Shown: one piece after another, positions 49,612 through 58,348 of the stretch | Layout: each line of letters opens with the position of its first letter | Position numbering within the stretch: position 1 is the first letter of the stretch | DNA from: Arabiibacter massiliensis | GTDB lineage: Bacteria > Actinomycetota > Coriobacteriia > Coriobacteriales > Eggerthellaceae | Assembly (NCBI RefSeq): GCF_900169505.1 | Contig: NZ_LT827021.1 | Span: 806,001-870,000 of the forward strand | Direction: 5' to 3' | Length of the DNA stretch: 64,000 nucleotides | Made by a program: the position numbers and the translations under genes | The notes under the pieces: generated by a model | What the model was told of the DNA's origin: nothing | Database searches by the model: none | What the model saw: the letters and a program-made list of their open reading frames with translations, nothing else

Positions 49612-50777
49612 GCCTCCTCGAACCGCACGACCAGCAGGCCGTCCTCGTGGCGGGCGCCGACGACGGCGCAGCCGCGCAGGTGGGCGGGCAGCGGGATGCG
49701 GCGGCGCTGGTTGGCGAGCGACACCACGAGGGCGTCGCCGTCCTGCACGAGGTCGAGGTCGCGCTTGTCGAAGAACGGCGCGGGCACGACCAGCTCGCAG
49801 CCACCCTCGCGCGCGCCCGCCGCCTCGACGGGCGTCAGCAGGGCCGCCGGGTCCCCGTCGCCGAAGAGCTCGCGCGCCGCCGCGCGCAGGCCGTCCACGC
49901 CGCGCAGCTCGCCGTGGCGCAGCATGAGGCGCAGCACCGCCGTGCCCGAAAATGAGCGCTCTATCTCCTCGAGCGACGTGCGCTGCAGCTCCGTCCAGCC
50001 GTCGAAGTAGCCCGCGAGCGCATCCTCCGGATACAGCCGGTTCACCACCACGGCGTCCACGTGGTAGCCGTACAGGCCGAGCCACGCGAACGCCCGCTTC
50101 GCCTCCTTCACCACGATGCGTTCGGCCGTGGTGACCACGCGTAGGCTCACGCGACTCGTGTCGGTGAGCAGCTCGCGCAGGCGCTCCAAGCGACTCACCA
50201 GCGCGGACAGCTCGTCGAACAGGGAGTCGTCGGGCATGGGCATCTTCATCACGCGCTCGATGAGCGGCCCGCCCACCTTGAGCGCCTTGCGCTTCAGGGG
50301 CAGCGCCCGCTCGATGAAGTCGCCGAAGCGCTCGGGGTACTTGAGCAGCGAGAGCGTCTCGCCGGTGGGCGCGCAGTCCACCACCAGAACGTCGTAGGCG
50401 CCCGCGTCGTCGATGTCGAGCAGCGCGCCCAGCGAGAGCAGCTCCTCCAGGCCGGGGAACATGAACAGCTCCTCGGCCTCGATGCCCGCCTCCGCGCCGT
50501 CCGCGTGGCTCGTCATGACCGCGCGCAGGTAGCCCTGCAGCTGGCCCCAGGCGGCGCGGCCGGCCACGACGGGGTCGATCTCGAGCGCGTCCAGGTTGGG
50601 CGCGATGGAAGCGGGCTCGCTTCCAAGGGGGCAGTCGAACGCGTCGCCCAGGCTGTGGGCCACGTCGGTGCTGGCCACGAGCACGCGCCGACCCGTCTCG
50701 GCCAGGCGCAGCGCCGTCGCGGCAGCCACGCAGGTCTTGCCCGCGCCGCCCTTTCCGGTATACAGGATGATCCTCAT
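49608..50777 (-). CDS. ArsA/Get3-family ATPase, second of a pair
   Basis: This 389-residue P-loop ATPase is of the ArsA/Get3 family. The deviant Walker A is YTGKGGAGKT (6-15), VASTDVAHSLGDAF is the switch I region and VVDCAPTGETLSLLKYPE is the A-loop/Walker B region. The C-terminal 70 residues resemble the small beta domain of actinobacterial Get3-like proteins. No arsB/arsD genes are present, so arsenite export is unlikely. The tandem pair resembles mycobacterial BagA/BagB (Rv3679-Rv3680). It is in an operon with the other copy and a small ORF. Confidence 0.88.
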   Translation of the reverse strand: MRIILYTGKGGAGKTCVAAATALRLAETGRRVLVASTDVAHSLGDAFDCPLGSEPASIAPNLDALEIDPVVAGRAAWGQLQGYLRAVMTSHADGAEAGIEAEELFMFPGLEELLSLGALLDIDDAGAYDVLVVDCAPTGETLSLLKYPERFGDFIERALPLKRKALKVGGPLIERVMKMPMPDDSLFDELSALVSRLERLRELLTDTSRVSLRVVTTAERIVVKEAKRAFAWLGLYGYHVDAVVVNRLYPEDALAGYFDGWTELQRTSLEEIERSFSGTAVLRLMLRHGELRGVDGLRAAARELFGDGDPAALLTPVEAAGAREGGCELVVPAPFFDKRDLDLVQDGDALVVSLANQRRRIPLPAHLRGCAVVGARHEDGLLVVRFEEA

Positions 50778-50794
50778 GTTTCGCCTCTCCCCTT

Positions 50795-51004
50795 CTAGCC
50801 GATGTCAATGGGGCGCGCAACACAGCCCCGCCCTGCGTCCCGGGGCCGTCCGCCGGGTGACTCGAGCACGTCCAGGGCCGCCTCGGAGAGCGCCCGCACC
50901 GCGCATGCCGCCGCGCGGCGCGCCTCCGGCGGCACGAGCGCAGCCACAGCCTCGGCCTCGAGGCGCTTGGCCTTTAGCATCTTCCCTACGAACTCAGCGT
51001 TCAT
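50795..51004 (-). CDS. Small protein between the two ArsA-like ATPases
   Basis: This 69-residue helical, alanine-rich ORF begins MNAEFVGKMLKAKRLEAEAV. AAAGGAG lies 6 nt before the ATG at 51004, and the start overlaps the upstream ATPase gene by 11 nt, so coupling is likely. It ends 17 bp before the next ATPase gene. No family is recognised. A role as an accessory of the ATPase pair is only suggested by position. Confidence 0.55.
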   Translation of the reverse strand: MNAEFVGKMLKAKRLEAEAVAALVPPEARRAAACAVRALSEAALDVLESPGGRPRDAGRGCVARPIDIG

Positions 51005-52169
51005 CATCTACTCCTTTCGCGAACTCAACCCGCAGCACGCCGTCGTCCAGCTTGGCGGCGGCTACGTCGAAGCCGGCCAGCGCGTTCGGCAGCGGGATGC
51101 AGCGCGTCATGGCACCCACGCGCACCACCAGGTCGCTACCGGCCTGGTAGAGCTCCATCGCACGCTTGTCGGCGAGCGGCAGCGCCAGCAGAAGCGCCCA
51201 GCCCGCGTCCGTCCTCTCGTAGCGCTCGTGCTCCACAGGCGGCGCGGCGGCGAACACGGCGTCGTCGGGCAGCTCGGCCGCGAGTCGCCTCACGCCCTCC
51301 ATCCCGCAGATGTCGGTGCCGTACCAGGGAACCTGCGCGCGCGGCAGGCCGGCGAACACCTGCGAGAGCTCGGCCATGCACCGCGCCTGCACGTCGGCCC
51401 ATTCGGCGAAGAAGCCGCCGCGCGCCTCGGGCGGCAGCACGCGGTTCACCACCAGGCCGTCCACCCGGTAGCCGAACAGGTTCAGGTAGAGGAAGTTGCG
51501 CTTCGTCTCCTCCACCACCATCTTCTCGGGCAGCGCCACGATGCGCACCGACGTGCGCTCCGGATCCTTCAGCAGCTGCTGCAGCTCGATGAGCCGCGCG
51601 TAGAGGCGTTCGATGTCGGACATCGCGCGCCTGTCGGGCAGCTCCACCTTGAGCAGCTTCTTCGACAGAGGCGAGAGCACGCGCAGGGCCACCTTTCCCA
51701 CCGGTAGCCATTTCTCCAGATACCAGCCGAACAGCTCGGGGAACTTGAGCAGCGAGAGCGTCTCGCCGGTGGGCGCGCAGTCAACCACGATGAAGTCGTA
51801 GGCGCCGCCCTCGGCGAAGTCGATGAGCTTGAGCAGGGCGAACAGGCCGTCCATGCCCGGCATCGCGGGAAGGTCCCCGTCGTCGCCCCCGCCCATGCTG
51901 GACGCCATTGAAAGAGCCGACGTCACGAGCGCGCCGTAGCCCTCCTCCATGATGCGGTCGGCATCGAGCTCCACGGCGTCGAGGTTCTCCGCCACGTTCA
52001 CCACGTCGGGGCCGATGCGCATATCCAGCACGTCGCCCACGCTGTGCGCCGCATCGGTGCTGGCCAGAAGCGTACGCTGGCCCTCGACCGCGAGCTTGAG
52101 CGCGCTCGCCGCCGCGACGCTCGTCTTGCCGACGCCGCCTTTCCCTGTGAACACCCGTATGAGCGCCAT
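50994..52169 (-). CDS. ArsA/Get3-family ATPase, first of a pair
   Basis: This 391-residue ATPase is paralogous to the next gene. Walker A is FTGKGGVGKTS (7-17), and ASTDAAHSVGDVLD and FIVVDCAPTGETLSLLKFPE are the switch regions. The C-terminal small domain ends VLRVEFAKGVDDER. The lack of the CxxC zinc motif and of a membrane pump partner argues for a bacterial Get3-like (BagA/BagB) role rather than arsenic resistance. The ATG at 52169 is downstream of a short AT-rich leader. It is transcribed with the small ORF, the second ATPase and the HigA-like gene. Confidence 0.88.
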   Translation of the reverse strand: MALIRVFTGKGGVGKTSVAAASALKLAVEGQRTLLASTDAAHSVGDVLDMRIGPDVVNVAENLDAVELDADRIMEEGYGALVTSALSMASSMGGGDDGDLPAMPGMDGLFALLKLIDFAEGGAYDFIVVDCAPTGETLSLLKFPELFGWYLEKWLPVGKVALRVLSPLSKKLLKVELPDRRAMSDIERLYARLIELQQLLKDPERTSVRIVALPEKMVVEETKRNFLYLNLFGYRVDGLVVNRVLPPEARGGFFAEWADVQARCMAELSQVFAGLPRAQVPWYGTDICGMEGVRRLAAELPDDAVFAAAPPVEHERYERTDAGWALLLALPLADKRAMELYQAGSDLVVRVGAMTRCIPLPNALAGFDVAAAKLDDGVLRVEFAKGVDDER

Positions 52170-52229
52170 ACCCTCGTCCTTCCTTCTGGTTGCGAATTAT
52201 TCATCAGTCGAAGTATTAGTCCGAAAAGA

Positions 52230-52245
52230 GCGGCCCGCCGGCCGC
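52230..52245 (-). terminator. marR terminator
   Basis: GCGGCC-CGCC-GGCCGC with TCTTTT following on the minus strand lies 20 bp after the marR stop. Confidence 0.72.
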
Positions 52246-52265
52246 ATCCTTCGCATTCCCGCGCC

Positions 52266-52772
52266 TCACTCGATGGCGATGCGCTTCATGCCGCCCTTGC
52301 CGTGCGCCGCGCCCTCGCGTTCGCCCGCCTCCTGCGCGAGCAGCGCGGGCAGCCGGCCGACCACCTTGAGCAGAACGCGGCGCTCCTCGTCGTCGAGTCC
52401 CTCGAAGACGCGCCCCAGCGTCGAGCCCACGGCCTCCAGCACGGAGGCAACCTGCGCGCTCCCCTGCTCGGTGATGCGCACCACCATGACGCGCTTGTCC
52501 TGCTCGCTGCGCCAGCGCTGCACGAGTCCGCGCTTCTCCAGGCGGTTCACGATGCCCGTGGCCGTGTTGAGCGGGACGCCCACGTACTCGGCCAGGCGCG
52601 ACATGGATGTCTCGCCCGCGCGGTACACGTGCACGAGCGCGAGCATCTCGTTCTTCGAGCAGTCCATGAGCGCGTTCTGCCACCAGCCGGCCGCGAACGC
52701 GTCCTTCGCCGCATCGAGGAACTCCCAGTACGCCCCCTCGAACTCCGCTCCGGGGACTACGCGCTTCGCCAT
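52266..52772 (-). CDS. MarR-family regulator
   Basis: This 168-residue winged-helix regulator has MSRLAEYVGVPLNTATGIVNRLEKRGLVQR (about 57-86) as the recognition helix and RSEQDKRVMVVRITEQG as the wing, with long helices on both sides for dimerisation. The ATG at 52772 has AAAGGAAG; upstream in-frame codons include a parS site and are not needed. A TTCGAAGTATT-like motif recurs before the ArsA-like gene (52208-52218), so that operon may be a target as well as its own. Confidence 0.85.
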   Translation of the reverse strand: MAKRVVPGAEFEGAYWEFLDAAKDAFAAGWWQNALMDCSKNEMLALVHVYRAGETSMSRLAEYVGVPLNTATGIVNRLEKRGLVQRWRSEQDKRVMVVRITEQGSAQVASVLEAVGSTLGRVFEGLDDEERRVLLKVVGRLPALLAQEAGEREGAAHGKGGMKRIAIE

Positions 52773-52773
52773 C

Positions 52774-52796
52774 AATACTTCCTTTCTCGAAGTATT
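52774..52796. promoter_or_regulatory. MarR operator candidate
   Basis: AATACTT...AAGTATT are 7-bp inverted arms around a 9-bp centre, directly over the marR ribosome site. A related GAAGTATT half-site lies at 52210-52217. Confidence 0.55.
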
Positions 52797-52883
52797 TTCA
52801 TTCTGCCACCGAAGTAATGCGCTGTCAAGAGAATACTCAATCTTTACGACGCGCAAGATCGTGAACAGCCTTTTCGGTACGAA

Positions 52884-52899
52884 TGTTTCACGTGAAACA
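52884..52899. promoter_or_regulatory. parS: parS site 5 (perfect)
   Basis: TGTTTCACGTGAAACA lies in the gap between ispH and marR, about 28 kb from the main parS cluster. Confidence 0.88.
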
Positions 52900-52938
52900 T
52901 TGCACACCCGTAACGTGAAATCGCTCAAAGCGACCCAC

Positions 52939-52970
52939 TGCCCCAAACAGGGACGCCCCCGTTTAGGACA
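52939..52970. repeat. Degenerate TGTCCC-type palindrome
   Basis: TGCCCCAAACAGGGACG...CCCCGTTTAGGACA is a diverged copy of the palindrome at 1790-1822, located right at the ispH stop codon. Confidence 0.55.
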
Positions 52971-53807
52971 TCACAACGCCTCCAGGCGCTCCACTACGGC
53001 GGCTATCTGGTCCTCGGGGGTACTGGCGCCGGCGGTGACGCCCACGGTTTCGCAGTCGGCGAACCAGGCGGGGTCGATCTCGTCGGCGGACTCCACGTGG
53101 TGGGTGCGCGGGCAGGCGGCGGCGCAGATGTCGGCGAGGCGCGTGGTGTTCGACGAGTTGCGCCCCCCGATGACCACGAGGGCGTCCACCTCGCCCGCGA
53201 GCGCGGCGGCCGACTCCTGGCGCTGGCGCGTGGCGAAGCAGATGGTGTTCTTCACCTCGGGCTCGATGCCGCGCGCGGAGAGGGCGGCCGTCACCGCATC
53301 GAGCGCCTCGCGCGTCTGCGTGGTCTGCACGACGATGCCCACCGGTGCCTCAAGGGCATCGGGCAGATCGGCTGGCTCGGCCACCACGGCCACCTGGCCG
53401 CCCGCCTCGCGCGCGCACGCCACCAGGCCCTCCACCTCGGGATGGCCCGCCTCCCCCACCACCACCACGCGCCCGCAGCGCCGGGCGAGGTCGGCCGCCG
53501 CCCTCTGCGCGCGGGCGACATGCGGGCAAGTGGCATCCAGGATGGGCAGCCCGCGCTCCTCGACGCTGCGGCGCACCGCCGGCGTCACACCGTGGCTGCG
53601 GATGATGACCGTGCCGCGCTCCACGTCCTCAGGACCGCCGACGGCATGCACGCCGCGCTCGGCGAGGTCGGCCACCACCTGCGGGTTGTGGATGAGCGGC
53701 CCCAGCGTGGACGCGCCCTCCCCTCCCTCGGAGGCCTCGATGGCCATGTCGAGCGCGCGCTGCACGCCGTAGCACGCGCCCGCGTATTCGGCGCGGACCA
53801 CCCTCAT
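52971..53807 (-). CDS. ispH: 4-hydroxy-3-methylbut-2-enyl diphosphate reductase
   Basis: IspH (LytB) makes IPP and DMAPP in the last step of the MEP isoprenoid pathway. The 278-residue protein has the three Fe-S cluster cysteines at Cys12, Cys94 (LDATCPHV) and Cys190 (KNTICFATRQRQ), and the substrate motif GRNSSNTTRL. It begins MRVVRAEYAGACYG with no extension. The start codon overlaps the plsC stop by 4 nt. Confidence 0.96.
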   Translation of the reverse strand: MRVVRAEYAGACYGVQRALDMAIEASEGGEGASTLGPLIHNPQVVADLAERGVHAVGGPEDVERGTVIIRSHGVTPAVRRSVEERGLPILDATCPHVARAQRAAADLARRCGRVVVVGEAGHPEVEGLVACAREAGGQVAVVAEPADLPDALEAPVGIVVQTTQTREALDAVTAALSARGIEPEVKNTICFATRQRQESAAALAGEVDALVVIGGRNSSNTTRLADICAAACPRTHHVESADEIDPAWFADCETVGVTAGASTPEDQIAAVVERLEAL

Positions 53808-54754
53808 GAGGCGCTCCCGTCGGGAGAAGAGGGTGACGCGCCTTCGGCGCTTTCTTGAGAGGATCCTTCGACTGCGCGCTGCGCGCTCCGCTCAGGATGA
53901 CGGGGGGTGGGCTGCTCCGCTCGCTCAGGATGACAGAGGGAGGCCACGACTTCCTCGGAGGTGTGCTCGGGGATGGGATGCTCGGCGAAGGCGGCGGTGA
54001 AGTCCTTGCCGCCCGGGAACAGGGCGGGCATGTCCACCTGCTCGCGCGGAACGCGCAGCGACAGGGCGAAGCACTCGCGCATGGCGTACCACGTGCAGCC
54101 GTCGAGGCGGTCCTCCTTCGGCAGGAAGTCGAAGTCCTCCACCAGCACCGGGTTGCCGTACTCGATGGATATCTTCGGGAAATGCAGCCGCTCGCCCTTG
54201 CGCTTGACGTTCTCGGCGTTGCGCACGGTCATGGGCAGGATGGGCACCTTCCCCATCTTCGCGATGAACGCGGCACCGGAGTGCAGCTCGGGCGTGCGAT
54301 CGCTCTTGCCGCGCCGGGTGCCCTCGGGCATGATGCCGACGATCTCGCCGTTCTTCAGCATGCGCGTGGCGCGCTTGATGGCGGTGCGGTCGGCGGCGTC
54401 GCGCTTGATGGGGAACGCCCCCACGCGCGAGAGGATCTGCCCCACCAGACCGTGCGCGTTGCCGAACAGGTTCTCGCGGCCCATGAAGCGGATCCACTGC
54501 TTCGGGCGCGTGACCAGGTACATGATGGCCACGTCCAGAAACGAGGTGTGGTTCGCGATGACCACGAGGCCGCTCTTGCCCGCGAACGCGCGGATGCGCT
54601 CGCGGTGCTCCACCTTGTAGCGGAAGCAGATCTTGAACACGAACGCGAGGAAGCCCCAGATGAGGTTGCCCGACCAGTGGGGCGCCTGCTTCTCGTCGGA
54701 CGTGCCGCCGAAGGGCATGTCCCACATCTTCTCGTAGGGAAGGAAAAGGCTCAC
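53804..54754 (-). CDS. plsC: 1-acyl-glycerol-3-phosphate acyltransferase, repeat-extended
   Basis: This 316-residue acyltransferase of the PlsC family adds the second acyl chain to make phosphatidic acid. The HX4D motif is NHTSFLD (about 68-74), FPIKRD is motif II and MPEGTR the substrate-binding motif. The conserved domain ends near 262. The last 40 residues (CHPERAEQ, HPERSAQRAVEGS, EGASPSSPDGSAS) are translated dispersed repeat, which carries the frame on to a stop overlapping the ispH start. Plausible partner genes plsX/plsY are elsewhere in the window. Confidence 0.9.
   Translation of the reverse strand: MSLFLPYEKMWDMPFGGTSDEKQAPHWSGNLIWGFLAFVFKICFRYKVEHRERIRAFAGKSGLVVIANHTSFLDVAIMYLVTRPKQWIRFMGRENLFGNAHGLVGQILSRVGAFPIKRDAADRTAIKRATRMLKNGEIVGIMPEGTRRGKSDRTPELHSGAAFIAKMGKVPILPMTVRNAENVKRKGERLHFPKISIEYGNPVLVEDFDFLPKEDRLDGCTWYAMRECFALSLRVPREQVDMPALFPGGKDFTAAFAEHPIPEHTSEEVVASLCHPERAEQPTPRHPERSAQRAVEGSSQESAEGASPSSPDGSAS
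53858..53937. repeat. Dispersed repeat forming the plsC C-terminus
   Basis: GGATCCTTCGACTGCGCG, CTCCGCTCAGGATGACGG and a second CTCGCTCAGGATGACAG unit are read as codons at the 3' end of the acyltransferase gene. Confidence 0.85.
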
Positions 54755-54783
54755 GTACTCTCTCCTTATCGTGCGTTTACCTG

Positions 54784-54905
54784 CTGTCGCCGCGCGGGAT
54801 CCTTCGACTCCGCGCTGCGCGCTGCGCTCAGGATGACAAATGGTTCCGCTGCGCGCTCCGCTCAGGATGACAAATGGGGCCGCTACGCTGCGCTCAGGAT
54901 GACAG
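54784..54905. repeat. Dispersed repeat units between plsC and cmk
   Basis: Three CGCTCAGGATGACA units and one GGGATCCTTCGACTCC half occur here. The last unit supplies the TGA stop and the final Leu-Ser-Ser codons of cmk. Confidence 0.85.
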
Positions 54906-55574
54906 TTGCTTCTCGCGGGCGAGGGCCACGATGTCGTCGATCACATCCTCGATGTAGCGGCCGGTGGAGTCGAGGCGCACCGCGTCGTCGGCGGGCTTCA
55001 GGGGCGAGGCGGCGCGCGAGGAGTCGAGGTCGTCGCGGCGGCGGATGTCGGCGAGCACCACGTCGTAGTCGATGGAGCCCACGCCGCGGTCGACGTTCTG
55101 GCGCACGCGGCGGTGCGCGCGCTCCTCGGCCGACGCCGTCAGGAACACCTTGACCGGCGCCTCGGGGAACACCACCGTGCCGATGTCGCGGCCCTCCACC
55201 ACGTAGTCGCCCGAGCGGCCGATGCGCTGCTGCTGCTCCACGAGCGCCGCGCGCACCGCGGGCACGGCCGACACGGGGCTCACGGCGCGGTCGATCTCGG
55301 CCGTGCGGATGGCGCTGCTCACGTCGACGCCGCCGATGGTGACGCCCTTGGGCATGGGGTCGCCCGGCTCGTGCAGAAACGCGATCTCGCACTCGCGCGC
55401 GACGCGGCCGAGGCCCTCGGCGTCGTCGAGCGCGACGCCGTCCTCGAGCGCGCGCCACGCCACGGCGCGATACATCGCGCCCGTGTCCAGGCAGGAGAAG
55501 CCGAGCTCGCGGGCCGCGGCCTTCGCGACCGTGGACTTTCCGGCCCCGCTCGGGCCGTCTATGGCGATGATCAT
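54894..55574 (-). CDS. cmk: Cytidylate kinase
   Basis: Cmk phosphorylates CMP and dCMP. The 226-residue protein begins MIIAIDGPSGAGKSTVAK with the P-loop at 7-14, followed by LDTGAMYRAVA and the VEGRDIGTVVFP and RRVRQN segments that form the nucleoside-binding and lid regions. The final residues QLSS and the stop codon are read from a dispersed repeat. The ATG at 55574 overlaps the aroA stop by 4 nt, a common aroA-cmk arrangement. Confidence 0.95.
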   Translation of the reverse strand: MIIAIDGPSGAGKSTVAKAAARELGFSCLDTGAMYRAVAWRALEDGVALDDAEGLGRVARECEIAFLHEPGDPMPKGVTIGGVDVSSAIRTAEIDRAVSPVSAVPAVRAALVEQQQRIGRSGDYVVEGRDIGTVVFPEAPVKVFLTASAEERAHRRVRQNVDRGVGSIDYDVVLADIRRRDDLDSSRAASPLKPADDAVRLDSTGRYIEDVIDDIVALAREKQLSS

Positions 55575-56899
55575 CGTGCCAACCTTTCGATGTCGGAGAG
55601 GAATTGGGGATAGCTGATCTTGACGGAGTCGAAGTTGGCCACCTGCACGGGCGCGGTGCCGCAGAGGCCAGCGAGCGCCCAGGTCATGGCCAGGCGGTGG
55701 TCCATCTTCGAGTCGAACACGGCCCCGGCGGGCGTGCGCAGGCCGGGCTGGCCCTCCACGTACAGGTCGTTGCCGTCGATCCACGCCTCCACGCCGAGCG
55801 CCTCGAGGCCCTCCACGATGGCGGCCAGGCGGTCGGTTTCCTTGACGCGCAGCTCGCTCACCTCGCGAAACACCGTCACGCCGCGCGCGTGGGCCGCGAC
55901 GAGCGCGAGCACGGGCACCTCGTCGACGATGGTGGCTATCTTCTCGGCCGGCACCTCGCAGCCGTGCAGCGCCGGGGTGTGGCACGCCGAGATGATGCCG
56001 AAGGGCTCCTTGCCCGCCGCGCCCGCGTGGCGCACGCTCACCTCGGCGCCCATGCGCTCGAGCGTGCGCGTGAAGCCGATGCGCGCGGTGTTCAGGCTCA
56101 CGTTCTCCACCTGGATGGAGCTGCCGGGCTTGAGCACGGCGGCGCACACGAGGAAGGCGGCTGACGACGGATCGCCCGGCACGCGCACCTCGCAGGCAGC
56201 GAGCGCAGCGGGACCCGTCACGCTGGCCGTGCGGTCGGCGGCCGTGGTGGTCACGCCGAACTCGGGCAGCATGAGCTCGGTGTGGTTGCGCGAAGGAGCG
56301 GGCTCGTTCAAGGTGGTAGTGCCGTCGGCATAGACGCCAGCCAGCAGCACGGCGGTCTTGAGCTGGGCCGATGCCATAGGCGCGTCGTAGGTGATGGCGC
56401 GCAGCCGCGACGAGCCGCACACCGTGAGCGGCAGCGTCTCGCGCCCCTCGGGCAAGAAGCGCGCGCCCATCTTCATGAGCGGCGCGGTGATGCGGCGCAT
56501 GGGCCGGCGCTTGAGCGACTCGTCGCCCGTGAGCTCCACCTGCACGTCCCACGGCGCGAGCACGCCCATGAGCAGGCGCGCGGTGGTGCCGGAGTTGCCG
56601 CAGTCGATCGCCTCGCCGGGCCGCTTCGGGCCGCGCGCGCCCCAACCGGTGATGCCGCCGGCCAGGCTGCCGTCGGGCCGCTTCTCAAGCGACACCTCGG
56701 CACCCAGCTGGCTCACGGCCTTGATGGACGAGCGCACGTCGTCGGAGTCGAGCACGCCCGAGAGCCGCGAGGTGCCCTCGGCCATGGCCGCGAACAGCAC
56801 CGCGCGGTGCGAGATGGACTTGTCGCCGGGCACCGCGGTCGATCCGCGCAGGGGCGCGGGCAGGGGGTTCACGACGGTGAGGCTTGCTTCATGCGACAT
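55571..56899 (-). CDS. aroA: 3-phosphoshikimate 1-carboxyvinyltransferase (EPSP synthase)
   Basis: EPSP synthase is the sixth step of the shikimate pathway. The 442-residue protein has the PEP-binding motif GDKSISHRA (25-33) and GNSGTTARL (about 101-109), plus the catalytic Asp/Glu segment VDEVPVLA (about 322) and KETDRLAA. These match class I/II signatures without a clear break. The start overlaps the tyrA stop by 11 nt, so tyrA-aroA-cmk are translated as a coupled operon. Confidence 0.96.
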   Translation of the reverse strand: MSHEASLTVVNPLPAPLRGSTAVPGDKSISHRAVLFAAMAEGTSRLSGVLDSDDVRSSIKAVSQLGAEVSLEKRPDGSLAGGITGWGARGPKRPGEAIDCGNSGTTARLLMGVLAPWDVQVELTGDESLKRRPMRRITAPLMKMGARFLPEGRETLPLTVCGSSRLRAITYDAPMASAQLKTAVLLAGVYADGTTTLNEPAPSRNHTELMLPEFGVTTTAADRTASVTGPAALAACEVRVPGDPSSAAFLVCAAVLKPGSSIQVENVSLNTARIGFTRTLERMGAEVSVRHAGAAGKEPFGIISACHTPALHGCEVPAEKIATIVDEVPVLALVAAHARGVTVFREVSELRVKETDRLAAIVEGLEALGVEAWIDGNDLYVEGQPGLRTPAGAVFDSKMDHRLAMTWALAGLCGTAPVQVANFDSVKISYPQFLSDIERLAR

Positions 56900-58061
56900 G
56901 GGTGTGCTCCTTTGCCGTCAGCGGGCTGAACGATACCGAGAAGCCCGCATTGATGAGCTGGGCGGATAGCTGGCCGATGTCGCCCTCGTCGGTGAGCACG
57001 AGGCTGAGCACGGCGCTGTCCTCCGTAACGTGATCGATCTCGATGGACTGGATATTGCAGCCCACCGAGCTGGTGACGGTGGTGACCTCGGCCACCACGC
57101 CGGGACGGTCCTCCATGGGGATGCGCACCTCCAGCAGGCGCTCCGTGGAGGGCACCCACGCCGCGGGCAGCGCCCGGCGCGCTTCGGCGGCCTCGGCCAG
57201 AAGCGCGGTCATACGCGCCCTATCGCCTGCGGAAAGCGCGTCGGCGAACGAGGCGATGATGCCCTGGATCTCGGCGAGCCCCGCCCCCAAGGCCTCGCGG
57301 TTGTCGAACGCGATGCCGCACCACAGCTCGGGCGAGCCGGCCGCGATGCGCGTGGAGTCCTTGAAGCCGCCGGCGGCCAGCCGCATGAGCGCCTGCTGAT
57401 CGTCGGCATGGCGGCTGGCCAGCTGCATGAGCGAGGACGCCATGAGGTGCGGCACGTGGCTCACCACGGCCACCGCCGCGTCGTGGTCCTCGCGCGGCAG
57501 CGCGATGACGCGCGCGCCGAGCGAGGTGACCAGCTCGTGGAGGCGCGGGAAGTGCTCAGCCGGCGTGTCGGCGTCCGGGCAGAGGATCCAGTGCGCGCCC
57601 TTGAACAGGTCGGGCCGCGCGCCGTCGATGCCGTTCTTCTCGGAACCCGCCATGGGATGGCCCGGCACGAAGTTCTCGGGATGCGGCAGGATGCGCGCCG
57701 CGGCCTCGGCGATGCGGGCTTTCGTGGAAGCGGTGTCGGTGACGATGCCGCGGTAGTCCCAGGCAGCGAGGCGCTCGAAGTGCCCCTCCACCACGTCAAC
57801 GGGCGCGGCGAGCACCACGAGGTCGCAGCCGTCGCGCACGAAGCGCTCGAACGCGGGGTCGTCGGGCAGGACGCCCTCGGCGGCCCAGCCGCGCCGGACG
57901 GCCTCCTCGAGCGTGCGCGCGTCCACATCGACGGCGAGCACCTCCGTGTCCGGATGGACGGAGCGGACGGCGGCGGCGAACGACGCGCCCACCAGGCCAA
58001 AGCCCACGACGGCGATGCGCTCGAAGCCCGCCCCTCCTGTCTGCACCTGCTTGTGCGCCAT
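56889..58061 (-). CDS. tyrA: Prephenate dehydrogenase with ACT domain
   Basis: TyrA oxidises prephenate to 4-hydroxyphenylpyruvate for tyrosine synthesis. The approximately 390-residue protein has an N-terminal Rossmann motif VVGFGLVGASFAAAV, then HPMAGSEKNGIDGARPDLF with the catalytic His region and SHVPHLMASSL. A C-terminal ACT domain (about 310-380, VRIPMEDRPGVVAEVT) probably gives tyrosine feedback. The ATG at 58061 is chosen; a GTG at 58088 with a poorly spaced GGAAG would add nine residues. Confidence 0.92.
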   Translation of the reverse strand: MAHKQVQTGGAGFERIAVVGFGLVGASFAAAVRSVHPDTEVLAVDVDARTLEEAVRRGWAAEGVLPDDPAFERFVRDGCDLVVLAAPVDVVEGHFERLAAWDYRGIVTDTASTKARIAEAAARILPHPENFVPGHPMAGSEKNGIDGARPDLFKGAHWILCPDADTPAEHFPRLHELVTSLGARVIALPREDHDAAVAVVSHVPHLMASSLMQLASRHADDQQALMRLAAGGFKDSTRIAAGSPELWCGIAFDNREALGAGLAEIQGIIASFADALSAGDRARMTALLAEAAEARRALPAAWVPSTERLLEVRIPMEDRPGVVAEVTTVTSSVGCNIQSIEIDHVTEDSAVLSLVLTDEGDIGQLSAQLINAGFSVSFSPLTAKEHTHVA

Positions 58062-58110
58062 ATCGTGCGGCACCTCTCCCTCTCTCACGTGCTTCCCATC
58101 TCGAGTTCCG

Positions 58111-58298
58111 CCATCCTGGGCGGAGCGCGCAGCGCATACCTTTTGTCATCCTGAGCGGAGCGCGCAGCGCATACCTTTTGTCATCCTGAGCGGAGCGCGC
58201 AGCGCGGAGTCGAAGGATCCCGGCGGCACCAGCAGGAACGTTTTCAGCTGGCCGCGCGGGATCCTTCGACTCCGTCGGCTTCGCCGCCTCCGCTCAGA
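58111..58298. repeat. Dispersed repeat with tandem left units
   Basis: About two and a half tandem copies of a 38-bp unit (TTTTGTCATCCTGAGCGGAG...GCGCATACC) precede GTCGAAGGATCCC, a GGCACC-type centre and GGGATCCTTCGACTCC...CTCCGCTCAGA. It fills the gap between the pseudouridine synthase end and tyrA. Confidence 0.88.
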
Positions 58299-58348
58299 CA
58301 ACCTCGATACCGATCTTGGTTCAATAGAGAACCGGCATCATTCTAGCA

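Noticed and set aside
49608..52169. Arsenic resistance operon
   Set aside because: Two ArsA-like ATPases are present, but ArsB, ArsD, ArsR and ArsC are absent and the pair matches the Get3-like actinobacterial type better.
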